From: an uncultured Acidobacteriota bacterium
Lineage (GTDB): Bacteria > Acidobacteriota > Terriglobia > Bryobacterales > Bryobacteraceae
DNA: 54,632 nt
Assembly (NCBI GenBank): GCA_902825945.1
Contig: CADECY010000060.1
Location: 1 to 54,632 of the forward strand
Direction: 5' to 3'
Part shown: in pieces, positions 7,445 through 15,803 of the stretch
Layout of the letters: each line of letters begins with the position of its first letter
How positions within the stretch are numbered: position 1 is the first letter of the stretch
Program-made: the position numbers and the translations under genes
The notes under the pieces: generated by a model
What the model saw: only the letters and a program-made list of their open reading frames with translations
The model's database searches: none
Told to the model about the DNA's origin: nothing

Positions 7445-9631
7445 TTACGGCAGATCTCCAGCCTTCGGCGCAGCCGGCACCCCATCGGCCAGTTCCTGCC
7501 AGTCGAGCCACTTCTCCGCACCCTTGATCCACTTCTCGAACCAGCCGAGTTCGGCCACCATCTTCACCATCTGATACCGAGGCTCGGTGAGGCCGTGGCC
7601 CATGCGTGGATAGACGATGAACTCCACCGGTACACCGAGCTTCTTCAGCGCCATGTGCAACTCTTCGCTTTGCGGACGCGGCACCCGCTGGTCATCATGG
7701 CCCACATGGATGAGCGTCGGAGTCTTCGCGTTCTTGACGTACTTGATCGGCGACATCGCCATCCAGTGATCGAAGTTGTCATACGGCGTACCCGCGAAGT
7801 AGTGTTCGCGATTGGCCTGGCTGTCGTTTTGCGCATACATCGACACCCAGTTCATCGCGCCCGCTCCGCTCGAAATCGCCTTGAATCGATTCGTGTGGGT
7901 CAGCGTCCAGTTCGACCAGTGCCCGCCTGCGCTCCAGCCCATCATTCCGAGCTTGTCCGGATCGGCGATGCCCTGCGCGATCAGGTGATCGACGCCCGTC
8001 ATGATGTCGTCGAAACCTTGGGGGAAGTAGTTTCCAACGATTGCGGTCTTGAACTTCTCACCGTAGTTAGTGGAACCGCGATAGTTCGGATGGAGCACCG
8101 CGTATCCTTTGCCCGCGAAAACGTGGTCGTAGCGCGAATAGCTGCCGGCGAACCGATGCGTGGTCGCCGACGCGGGTCCGCCGTGTACCTGCACGAGCAG
8201 CGGATAACGCCTGCCGGACGCGAAGCCTACCGGCTTCACCAGCAGCCCCTCCACCAACGTCCCGTCGGTCGACTTCCAGCGGATCGTCTCCGTCTTGCCC
8301 AAAGCGAACTCGGAGATGCTCGGATTGGCCTCGGTGAGCCGCTTCCACTTGGCGGGATCGCGCAGATCGGGCTCGGTTGCGAGGAAGTAGTCGCGCGGGT
8401 GATTCGAATCCTGCGCATCCACGAGAAAGAGTCCGGACGGTTCGTGGTAGCTGAGATTCACGCTGCGATCGCCTGTAATCAGCGGCCGGGGCTCGCCGCC
8501 GGAAAGCGGCAGCACGAATCCGAGATTCGTGGCGCCGACGCCCGCGTCGAAGGTGAGTCCGCTCGAGTCCTTGAGCCAAGCGATCCCTCCCGGATCATGG
8601 GGCCAGGAATCCGCCGGGAGCTTGCGCCATTCGCCGCCCGCGGTGGCCCGGACATAGATGCGGGAACGGCGGAAGTAGGCATAGCCATCGGGCGCGGCCA
8701 TCGCCAGCCACTTTCCGTCGGGCGAGATCACGGGCAACTGCTCGGAGACCGCGTTATCGGTGAGGCGCTCGAGCTTGGCCGAGGGCGCGTGCAGGAGCCA
8801 GGCCTCGTTCTTGCGGCTCGCGATGTCGGTGTCGTGCCGCCCCGCCGATCCGCTCAGCACCGAGATCCAGCCACCTTCCTCGGCCGCGCGGAAGGCCTTC
8901 ACCGTGAACTCGGAACCCGAGGTCAACCGGCGCGGATGGTGTTCCTCGAGCGTCACCTCCCACAGGTGCACCGGCGGCTTCGGCTGATCGGCGATGCGCA
9001 CGTCGAACTTCAGCTCCATGCGCTTTTGCTCGGCCGCGCTGATGCTGTCGGGCGCGGTGAAGTAGATCCGGGCTGAGTCCGGTGCCCAGGCGAACGTTTC
9101 CACGCCGGTTGCGTGGCGGGCGATCGGCTTGGGCGCTTCGGCCGATCCGGGTTTGGTGAGGTAGATCTGCTTCTTTTCGCCTCTTCCGGCGAGCATCGCC
9201 AGATACTGGCCATCGCGGCTGAAGGCATACGAGGAGACGCCTCCGGCGATCTCGCTCACCTGTCGCGCTTCGCCGCCGCTCAACGGCATCAGGTAGAGCT
9301 GAGATGTTGGCGCGGCCGCCGAACCGGCGCGATCGGAAAGGAAGGCGAGCAGAGAACCGTCCGGCGAGAACGCGGGTGCGGTCTCGTTTCGATCGGGAGT
9401 GAAGGTGAACTGGCGCCGCTCGCCTGAGGCGGTATCGGTGATCCAGATATCGGTGAAGCGCTTGCCCGCCTTCCAGTCGAGAACGGAGATCGTGCAGGCG
9501 AACCGCTTGGCATCGCGCGAAAGCGTTCCCGCGCTGGCATCCCGGATGTGCATGACGTCGAGAGGCGTCATGAGCTTGTCGCCCGCCAAGGCCAATCCGG
9601 CGGTTGTCAAGACAAGGATGAAGGGCGTCAT
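7445..9631 (-). CDS. S9 family peptidase (prolyl oligopeptidase type), exported
   Basis: This is a 728-aa serine peptidase of the acylaminoacyl-peptidase/DPP group. A signal peptide (MTPFILVLTTAGLALAG) leads into a TolB/WD40-like beta-propeller of about residues 30-440 with repeated FSPDG/SPDGK blades, followed by an alpha/beta hydrolase domain. The catalytic triad is visible as Ser567 in GWSAGG, Asp647 in HDDQRVP and His679 in RMGHGL. Peptidases of this group cut short peptides or remove N-terminal dipeptides, and the signal peptide suggests a periplasmic site. It follows the M50 protease gene by 15 nt on the same strand. Confidence 0.93.
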   Translation of the reverse strand: MTPFILVLTTAGLALAGDKLMTPLDVMHIRDASAGTLSRDAKRFACTISVLDWKAGKRFTDIWITDTASGERRQFTFTPDRNETAPAFSPDGSLLAFLSDRAGSAAAPTSQLYLMPLSGGEARQVSEIAGGVSSYAFSRDGQYLAMLAGRGEKKQIYLTKPGSAEAPKPIARHATGVETFAWAPDSARIYFTAPDSISAAEQKRMELKFDVRIADQPKPPVHLWEVTLEEHHPRRLTSGSEFTVKAFRAAEEGGWISVLSGSAGRHDTDIASRKNEAWLLHAPSAKLERLTDNAVSEQLPVISPDGKWLAMAAPDGYAYFRRSRIYVRATAGGEWRKLPADSWPHDPGGIAWLKDSSGLTFDAGVGATNLGFVLPLSGGEPRPLITGDRSVNLSYHEPSGLFLVDAQDSNHPRDYFLATEPDLRDPAKWKRLTEANPSISEFALGKTETIRWKSTDGTLVEGLLVKPVGFASGRRYPLLVQVHGGPASATTHRFAGSYSRYDHVFAGKGYAVLHPNYRGSTNYGEKFKTAIVGNYFPQGFDDIMTGVDHLIAQGIADPDKLGMMGWSAGGHWSNWTLTHTNRFKAISSGAGAMNWVSMYAQNDSQANREHYFAGTPYDNFDHWMAMSPIKYVKNAKTPTLIHVGHDDQRVPRPQSEELHMALKKLGVPVEFIVYPRMGHGLTEPRYQMVKMVAELGWFEKWIKGAEKWLDWQELADGVPAAPKAGDLP

Positions 9632-9646
9632 CCCTTCACTATAGGG

Positions 9647-10351
9647 CTATTGGAGGCGGCCGAAATAGATGAGGGTGTTGAGAGCGCCGGTCCAGATGGG
9701 GTGGAACAGATAGCCGAAGAATTGCCAGGCGGCCACCAAACCGATCATGGAGGGCATGGGATCACGAATGAAGGCGAGCCAGCGGAGATGGGTCTCCTCG
9801 GGGAGAATCAGGCCGAGAACGCTGTGTCCGTCGAGCGGCGCGACCGGCAGCAGATTGAAGCATCCGAGCAGCAGATTGAGCGAGAACAGGAGACTGGTGA
9901 AGCGTGCGAAGCCGTCGGCCACGCCGGTTCCCGAGACCAGTTCGGCGAAGCCGATACCGCCGTCGGGCAGTTGGAAGGCGCCAGTCGCAAGCCCGATCTG
10001 GATCACGGCGGTTGCCACGAGCACCAGTGCGAAGTTCGCCAGCGGACCCGCCAGCGCCATCCACGCGGCCTTGCGCGGGTAGCGCTGTTCCCAGTAAGGA
10101 TCGTACGGAGCGCTGCCCCAGCCGAGCATCCAGCCATTCAGCAGAAATGTGACCAGCGGAACCGCGATGGTGCCGAACATCTCGCGCTGGACATGCGGCA
10201 TCGGATTCAGCGTGACTTGTCCCGCGTGGTAGGCGGTGGGATCGCCGCCCCACTTGGCCGCCAGTGCGTGGGCCGCTTCATGGCACGTCAGCGACAGGAG
10301 AAACGCGACGTACCAGAGCGGGAGTAGAGCCAGCAGTTCTGGAGTGATCAT
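9647..10351 (-). CDS. M50 family (site-2 protease-like) membrane metalloprotease
   Basis: This 234-aa integral membrane protein has the HExxH zinc motif in its first transmembrane segment (CHEAAHA, His24/Glu25/His28) and the second family motif FNLLPVAPLDGHSVL, whose Asp is the third zinc ligand. Four to five hydrophobic segments are evident. It lacks a PDZ domain, so it belongs to the small single-core S2P group that cuts within membranes. There is no anti-sigma factor beside it that could serve as an obvious substrate. It sits 27 nt after the metal ATPase gene and 15 nt before the S9 peptidase gene, probably in one transcript. Confidence 0.9.
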   Translation of the reverse strand: MITPELLALLPLWYVAFLLSLTCHEAAHALAAKWGGDPTAYHAGQVTLNPMPHVQREMFGTIAVPLVTFLLNGWMLGWGSAPYDPYWEQRYPRKAAWMALAGPLANFALVLVATAVIQIGLATGAFQLPDGGIGFAELVSGTGVADGFARFTSLLFSLNLLLGCFNLLPVAPLDGHSVLGLILPEETHLRWLAFIRDPMPSMIGLVAAWQFFGYLFHPIWTGALNTLIYFGRLQ

Positions 10352-10378
10352 GTCGAAAGCGCGGGATCTTTCACGGTA

Positions 10379-12529
10379 CTACGCGTCCGCCTTGGCGCGC
10401 AGAAGCCTCAATCCGTTGAAGGTGACCAGCATGGTGGCGCCCATGTCGGCGAGCACGGCCATCCACAGCGTCGCCACGCCAAAGGCCGCCAGGACAAGGA
10501 AGACCGCCTTGAGCGCGAGCGCGATCGTGACGTTCTCCTTGATCACCCGCAGCGCACGTTTGGCGTGCGAAAACAGGAATGGCAGCTTGTGCAGATCGCC
10601 CGACATCAGCACGACATCCGCGGTTTCCATCACCACGTCGAGCGATCCGCCGCCACCGAGCGCCACGCCCAGATTGGCGTGCGCCATCGCCTGAGCGTCG
10701 TTGACCCCGTCGCCGACCATTGCCACATTGCCGTACCGTGCTTTCAGATCCTCAATGAAGGTGACCTTGTCTTCGGGCAGGAGCCCGGCCTTGGTTTCAT
10801 CCACCCCAACCCGCTTGGCAACAGAACCCGCGGCGTGTGCGTTGTCTCCGGTTAGCATCGCGACCTGGCCGATGCCGCCGGCGCGAATCGCACGCACGAT
10901 CCGCGCGGCCTCCTCCCGCACGGGGTCCTCGAGTTGCACCAGGGCCCAAGCCTCCTTGTCGGTGCCACAGGCCATCACGGTGCCATCGAGTTGGAGCGCG
11001 CCGGGAATTCGAAGCCCTTTCTCCTCCATCAACCGCAGGCTGCCTGCCCAGAAACGTTCCCCCGCCACTTCGCCTTCCGCGCCGCGCCCATGCAGCGCGT
11101 GAAACTGATCCGCGCGTGCCTCGAGCCGGACACCCTGCTCCTTGGCATAGCGCACGATGGCGCGCGCGAGCGGATGTCCGCTCTGCGATTCGAGCGCGGC
11201 CAGCCGCGCCAGTACATCTTCGGCGCGGAATCCGTTGAGGGCCACCAGACGCTTGACGCTCGGCTCACCCTTGGTGAGGACGCCGGTTTTGTCGAACGCC
11301 ACGGCACGTAATCGCGCGGCCTGTTCGAGGTACGCCCCGCCCTTGATCAGCACGCCCTGGCGCGCGGCCGAAGCCAGCGCGGCCACTACGCTCACCGGAG
11401 TCGAGATGACGAGCGCGCACGGACACGAGATCAGCAGCACCACCATGCCCTGGTAGAACCAGTCGCCCCAATCCTTGCCGAGAAACAGCGGAGGAATCAC
11501 GGCTACGAGCGTGGCGAGCAGGATCATCGCGGGCGTATAGTAGCGCGAGAATCTCTCGACCCATTGTTCGCTCGCGCCGCGCCTGTGCTGCACGCCCTCG
11601 ACGATTCGAATCATGCGCGCAAGCGTGGAATCCGAACCAGGCTTGGTGGCCCGGAACTCGAGCGTGCCATCGCCATTCATGGTGCCTGCGTAGACGGCAT
11701 CGCCCGCCGACTTCCACACCGGAATGGACTCCCCGGTGATCATCGCCTGATTCACGTCGGAGCCGCCCGAGACCACCTCCCCGTCGCAGGGAATCCGTTC
11801 GCCAGAACGGACCCGAATGACCGCGCCCGCCTTCACCTGGGGCACGGGCACTCGATGCTCATGATCATGATGGACCACGGAGGCTTCGCCCGGCGTCACT
11901 TCGATGAGCGCTTCCACAGCGCGCCTCGCGCGATACAGACTGTAGGTTTCGAGCAGCGCCGCCAGCGCGAACAGGAACGAGAGCGTCGCGCCCTCCATCC
12001 ACTCGCTCAGGTAGATCGCGCCGATCAGGGAGATCACCACGAGGGCGTTCATGTCGGGCTGAAACCGGCTGAACGAGATCACCGCCTTCGGCAACACGAA
12101 GTAGGCGCCAGCCAGGATCGAGACGAGGCACAACGCCATCACGATGGGTGGAGTGTGATGGCCCGCATGCTCGTGCGCGAGCACCGATCCGACGATGTCG
12201 CCGGTCGAGACGGCCTGCCAGACCATCGCGGCCGACAGGGCGGCGCCGCTGATTCCGGCCAGGATTTGGCGGCCGTGCCTGTCCCAGAACGGCGGGGCTT
12301 GTCCGGTCCGATCCTGCCAGGGCTCGACTTTCAGCCCCGTTTCCGAAACAGCGCGCATGATTTTGGTCGCGTCAATGGTGGCAGAGTCGAAGTCCACGCG
12401 CATCTTGCCGTGGAGCAGGTCGAACGACAGTTCGGCGACTCCGGGTTCACGATCCATTCGGCGGCGGATGAGAAGTACTTCCTCGGCACAGTCCATCCCG
12501 TGGACCAGAAATTCAGCCTGACTCTTGAT
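10379..12529 (-). CDS. Heavy-metal P1B-type ATPase (Zn/Cd/Co/Pb type)
   Basis: This metal efflux pump is about 716 aa. It has an N-terminal HMA domain (about residues 1-70), the TGES actuator motif, the transmembrane metal site SCPCALVIS, the phosphorylation motif DKTGVLTKGE, and MVGDGVNDAQAM in the P domain. The CPC plus downstream motifs fit the Zn/Cd/Pb subgroup better than Cu. The HMA motif is GMDCAEE, with only one Cys. The first in-frame ATG (12496) would start inside that motif and remove the first beta strand. Upstream, GAGGAG lies 6 nt before ATC (12529-12527), giving an N-terminus KSQAEFLVHGMDC that completes the fold. I therefore place the start at the ATC, with CTG (V-H-G-M) as another option. 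The exact metal is not readable. Confidence 0.93.
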   Translation of the reverse strand: MKSQAEFLVHGMDCAEEVLLIRRRMDREPGVAELSFDLLHGKMRVDFDSATIDATKIMRAVSETGLKVEPWQDRTGQAPPFWDRHGRQILAGISGAALSAAMVWQAVSTGDIVGSVLAHEHAGHHTPPIVMALCLVSILAGAYFVLPKAVISFSRFQPDMNALVVISLIGAIYLSEWMEGATLSFLFALAALLETYSLYRARRAVEALIEVTPGEASVVHHDHEHRVPVPQVKAGAVIRVRSGERIPCDGEVVSGGSDVNQAMITGESIPVWKSAGDAVYAGTMNGDGTLEFRATKPGSDSTLARMIRIVEGVQHRRGASEQWVERFSRYYTPAMILLATLVAVIPPLFLGKDWGDWFYQGMVVLLISCPCALVISTPVSVVAALASAARQGVLIKGGAYLEQAARLRAVAFDKTGVLTKGEPSVKRLVALNGFRAEDVLARLAALESQSGHPLARAIVRYAKEQGVRLEARADQFHALHGRGAEGEVAGERFWAGSLRLMEEKGLRIPGALQLDGTVMACGTDKEAWALVQLEDPVREEAARIVRAIRAGGIGQVAMLTGDNAHAAGSVAKRVGVDETKAGLLPEDKVTFIEDLKARYGNVAMVGDGVNDAQAMAHANLGVALGGGGSLDVVMETADVVLMSGDLHKLPFLFSHAKRALRVIKENVTIALALKAVFLVLAAFGVATLWMAVLADMGATMLVTFNGLRLLRAKADA

Positions 12530-12680
12530 AGAAGCTCCTCACCCTATTGTGATGGATCGGAGCGGAGAACGGATTCAGGTGTTCGCTGTAGTACCCAAGG
12601 GGTATCGGCGCTGGCCGATCGGTCAGTACGTCCGGTTCAGAATGCCAGTTTGTCCGGCCAAAACGAATGGCCCAGAGCGG

Positions 12681-12697
12681 CTTTGTTGACAACAAAG
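12681..12697. promoter_or_regulatory. 17-bp palindrome before the subtilase gene
   Basis: CTTTGTTG-A-CAACAAAG is a perfect palindrome with a single central base. It ends 39 nt before the subtilase ATG and is followed by a run of eight T (12702-12709). It contains TTGACA, so it could be an operator over a -35 box or a small RNA hairpin. No good -10 box at normal spacing was seen. Confidence 0.35.
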
Positions 12698-12736
12698 GAG
12701 ATTTTTTTTGGCGCTGGAGTTGCTTTAGGAGGAGGC

Positions 12737-14458
12737 ATGAAACGAATTGGCATGATCCTGCTCGCAACGGTCACGCTCGTCGCCATGTTGTCGGCGAAGC
12801 CGGGCCAGCGGGCGACTCGCGGCCGGGGGAATGGATACGACAAGGTATCGAAGGAGCTTCGCAAATCGGCGAAGGGCAAAACGATCCGTGTCATCGTCCA
12901 GTTCAAGAATACACCCACCGGCGACGACGACCAGAAGATCAAGGCGAACAAGGGGAAGGCGCTTGGGCGCTATTCGAACTTGGGCGTGGGCGTCTACGAA
13001 GTGGACGCGGGCGAACTCGACAAGATCGCGAAGGACTCGAATATCGACTTCATCGCGCCCGACCTGCCGCTTACCGCGTCGCTCGACATCACCTCACCCG
13101 CCGTGGGTGCCAACCTGTCCTCGGCGTCACCCTACAATGGCAGCGGAATCGGAGTCGCGGTCATCGACAGCGGCGTGACGCCAGGGCCGGAGTTCTACGC
13201 GGCGGGCACCACCACCAGCCGCATCGTGTACAGCCAGGACTTCACCGGTAGCGGCACCACCAACGACCAATACGGTCACGGCACACACGTCGCGGGCATC
13301 ATCGCGGGCGCGGGTACAGCCTCGGGCGGAACCAACGCGACGAAGAAGATCAAAGGCATTGCTCCCGCCGCCAAGATCATCAACCTCAAGGTGCTGAATG
13401 CTCAAGGCCAAGGGTTCGACAGCAACATCATCGCCGCGATCGATCAGGCGATCGCCCTCAAGGAGGCTCATAACATTCGGGTGATCAACTTGTCCCTCGG
13501 CCGTCCGTTGTACGGAAGCACCTGGGACGATCCGCTCTGCTGGGCCGTCGAACGCGCCTACTTCAACGCGGGCATCGTCGTGGTCGTATCGGCGGGCAAC
13601 CAGGGCCGGAACAATACGGGTGGAAATCGCGGCTACGGCATGATTGCCTCCCCGGGTGCCGATCCGTGGATCATCACGGTCGGGGCGGCCCGCACGATGC
13701 TCACCGCCGGCCGCACCGATGACGCCGTGGCCACCTACAGCGCGAAAGGTCCGACGTTGTTCAATCAGTATGTGAAGCCGGACATCCTGGCGCCCGGCAA
13801 CGTGATCTCGAGCGTCCGCGTCAACGGCTCCACGCTCGACAACCAGCTGCCGCTCAATCGCGTGGCTACCAACTACTACCTGAGCAACGGCACGACCGCC
13901 GCCGGCGCCTACTTCCGGCTGTCGGGAACGAGCATGGCGACTCCCGTGGTTTCCGGCACCGTGGCTCTGATGCTCCAAAAGACTCCGTCCCTGACGCCAG
14001 ACGTCGTGAAGGCCCGCCTGATGAAGACGGCCACGAAAACGATGGCGAATCCCGGTTCGAACTTCGACCCGCAGACCAGCACCACCTTCACGATCTACAA
14101 CGATCTGTTCACGATCGGTGCTGGCTACCTCGATGCCAACGCCGCTCTCGCCAATGGCGACACGGGCAGCGGCTACGCATACTCACCCGAAACCTACTTC
14201 GACTACGCGACGAACTCGGTCAAGACCTACTACTACTGGGATGACATCTGGATGATGGCGCCGGCGTTCTCGGCTTCCAATGTCTTCGGCACCACGGCCC
14301 TGCTCGGCGGCGGATCGACGTTGTGGGCCCCGTCCGGAGCCGTGTGGGCATCCTCAGGGGCCGCAGGTTTCAACATCATCTGGGGCGACAACATCATCTG
14401 GGGTGACAACATCATCTGGGGTGATACGACGCTGGCGACGTCGCTCGGCGATCAGTAA
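12737..14458 (+). CDS. S8 family serine peptidase (subtilase), secreted
   Basis: This is a 573-aa subtilisin-like protease. A signal peptide (MKRIGMILLATVTLVAMLSA) leads into an I9-type propeptide region (about residues 45-115, IRVIVQF...VGVYEVD). The catalytic domain has Asp144 in VAVIDSGV, His181 in YGHGTHVAG, the oxyanion Asn288 in SAGNQG and Ser399 in GTSMATPV. After residue about 490 comes an aromatic and Ser/Gly-rich tail ending in three NIIWGD repeats. Similar tails are known in acidobacterial subtilases, with no established role. The start is fixed by AGGAGGAGG 5 nt before the ATG at 12737. A longer open frame to 11564 is an antisense artefact over the ATPase gene. A strong terminator follows. 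Confidence 0.95.
   Translation: MKRIGMILLATVTLVAMLSAKPGQRATRGRGNGYDKVSKELRKSAKGKTIRVIVQFKNTPTGDDDQKIKANKGKALGRYSNLGVGVYEVDAGELDKIAKDSNIDFIAPDLPLTASLDITSPAVGANLSSASPYNGSGIGVAVIDSGVTPGPEFYAAGTTTSRIVYSQDFTGSGTTNDQYGHGTHVAGIIAGAGTASGGTNATKKIKGIAPAAKIINLKVLNAQGQGFDSNIIAAIDQAIALKEAHNIRVINLSLGRPLYGSTWDDPLCWAVERAYFNAGIVVVVSAGNQGRNNTGGNRGYGMIASPGADPWIITVGAARTMLTAGRTDDAVATYSAKGPTLFNQYVKPDILAPGNVISSVRVNGSTLDNQLPLNRVATNYYLSNGTTAAGAYFRLSGTSMATPVVSGTVALMLQKTPSLTPDVVKARLMKTATKTMANPGSNFDPQTSTTFTIYNDLFTIGAGYLDANAALANGDTGSGYAYSPETYFDYATNSVKTYYYWDDIWMMAPAFSASNVFGTTALLGGGSTLWAPSGAVWASSGAAGFNIIWGDNIIWGDNIIWGDTTLATSLGDQ
14372..14425 (+). repeat. Three tandem 18-bp repeats encoding NIIWGD
   Basis: Three head-to-tail copies of an 18-bp unit lie near the 3' end of the subtilase gene, differing only at the third base of some Gly and Asp codons. 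Each encodes Asn-Ile-Ile-Trp-Gly-Asp. In-frame repeats of this sort can change number by slippage and would alter only the C-terminal tail of the enzyme. Confidence 0.95.
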
Positions 14459-14479
14459 CTACCTTGGTTTGGCTCGGCC

Positions 14480-14535
14480 ACGCGGGGCGAGCGTTCGGGA
14501 GCGATCCCGGCGCTCTCCCCGCGTTTCGCGTTTTT
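14480..14535 (+). terminator. Intrinsic terminator after the subtilase gene
   Basis: ACGCGGGG (14480-14487) pairs with CCCCGCGT (14517-14524). Inside, GAGCG pairs with CGCTC and CGGGA with TCCCG around a GCGA loop. A T-rich tail TTTCGCGTTTTT follows. It begins about 20 nt after the subtilase stop, so the subtilase is probably a single-gene transcript. Confidence 0.8.
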
Positions 14536-14570
14536 GCGCCACCCTGCTTCCGTTATAGACTACGGACTGA

Positions 14571-15803
14571 ATGAACCGGCGCACCTTCTGTGGCACGTCC
14601 CTCGCCGCCCTCGCCCCCGCCGCGCAGGCGGCACCCAAAAAGATCGCGGCCATCATCACGGAGTACCGGCCCAACTCGCACGCCGACGTGGTGATCGGCA
14701 AGTACCTCGAAGGCTACAATCAAGACGACCAGCCGCCCTATCCGCGCTCGAAAATCGTCTCGATGTTCACCGAGCAGGTACCGAAGGCGGACATGAGCCG
14801 TGAGCGCGCCAAAAAGTACGGAGTGCCGGTCTACAGGACGGTTTCCGAGGCGCTTGGGCTCGGCGGCGACAAGCTCGCGGTGGATGGTGTGCTGCTGATC
14901 GGAGAGCATGGCGACTACCCATCGAACGACAAGGAACAGAAGCTTTATCCACGCTTCGAGATGTTCCTCAAGATCACTGACGTGTTCCGCCAAAGCGGCC
15001 GGTCAGTCCCGGTGTTCAACGACAAGCACCTGTCGTGGAGCTGGCGCCAAGCCAAGAGAATGGTCGAGATCTCGCGCGAGTTGAAGTTCCCGATGCTCGC
15101 CGGATCGTCCGCGCCCGTCGCGTTTCGCGAACCGGCAGTGGACGCGCCGTGGGGCGCCAGGCAGAATCACGCAGTGGCGATTTCCTATAGCGGCCTCGAT
15201 ATATACGGCTTCCACGTACTCGAGGCCTTACAGGCGATGACGGAACGCCGCAAGGGTGGCGAGACGGGAGTGAAATCCGTACAGTGCCTCGAAAAGCAGG
15301 CGTGCTGGGACTTTGTCGACAACAACGCCTGGGCGAAGCGCCTGTTCGACGAGGCCCTGTCGCGCAGCGGCAAACGAAAGCCCGGCAATCCGAAGGACCT
15401 TGTCCGAACGCCCGCGGTCTTCGCCATCGACTACGTGGACGGGCTGAAAGCCGCGGCCTTCCTGCTCACGGGACTCGTCGAGGACTTCACGGTGGCCGTG
15501 GACGTCGAAGGCCAGGCGAAGCCCGTATCGACGCTCATGAACCTCCAGCACGGCCGCCCGCATCATCACTTCGGGTGTCTCGTGAAGAACATCGAGATCA
15601 TGTTCGAGACGGGTCAGCCACCCTATCCGGTGGAGCGGACGATGCTCACCAGCGGCATTCTCGACTTCGCGCTCGAATCGCGATTCCAGGGATACAAGAA
15701 GCTCGACACGCCGGAACTCGCGCGTGTACGCTATCAGACCCCGAATGCGTCGAGCTTTTGCACCAAAGGCTGGGACGCGAACGGCAAACGGCTGGACATG
15801 TGA
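14571..15803 (+). CDS. Exported protein of unknown function, Rossmann-like N-terminus
   Basis: This is a 410-aa protein with a Tat-like N-terminus (MNRRTFCGTSLAALAPAAQA). The segment KIAAIITEYRPNSHADVVIG, then YGVPVYRTVSEAL, then VDGVLLIGEHGDYP, follows the strand-helix order of the N-terminal domain of Gfo/Idh/MocA dehydrogenases. The classic GxGxxG is not intact. His-rich segments (HGRPHHHFGC) and conserved Trp residues (LSWSWRQAK) suggest a metal or ligand site. It overlaps the next gene by 1 nt (TGATG), so the two are translated together. Family name and activity are unknown to me; the fold assignment is inference. Confidence 0.8.
   Translation: MNRRTFCGTSLAALAPAAQAAPKKIAAIITEYRPNSHADVVIGKYLEGYNQDDQPPYPRSKIVSMFTEQVPKADMSRERAKKYGVPVYRTVSEALGLGGDKLAVDGVLLIGEHGDYPSNDKEQKLYPRFEMFLKITDVFRQSGRSVPVFNDKHLSWSWRQAKRMVEISRELKFPMLAGSSAPVAFREPAVDAPWGARQNHAVAISYSGLDIYGFHVLEALQAMTERRKGGETGVKSVQCLEKQACWDFVDNNAWAKRLFDEALSRSGKRKPGNPKDLVRTPAVFAIDYVDGLKAAAFLLTGLVEDFTVAVDVEGQAKPVSTLMNLQHGRPHHHFGCLVKNIEIMFETGQPPYPVERTMLTSGILDFALESRFQGYKKLDTPELARVRYQTPNASSFCTKGWDANGKRLDM

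Noticed and set aside
11564..12736. N-terminal extension of the subtilase frame
   Set aside because: The open frame runs back antisense through the ATPase gene, but the signal peptide and AGGAGGAGG mark the start at 12737.
14372..14425. Possible CRISPR-like repeat
   Set aside because: The 18-bp units are contiguous without spacers and encode an in-frame peptide repeat.
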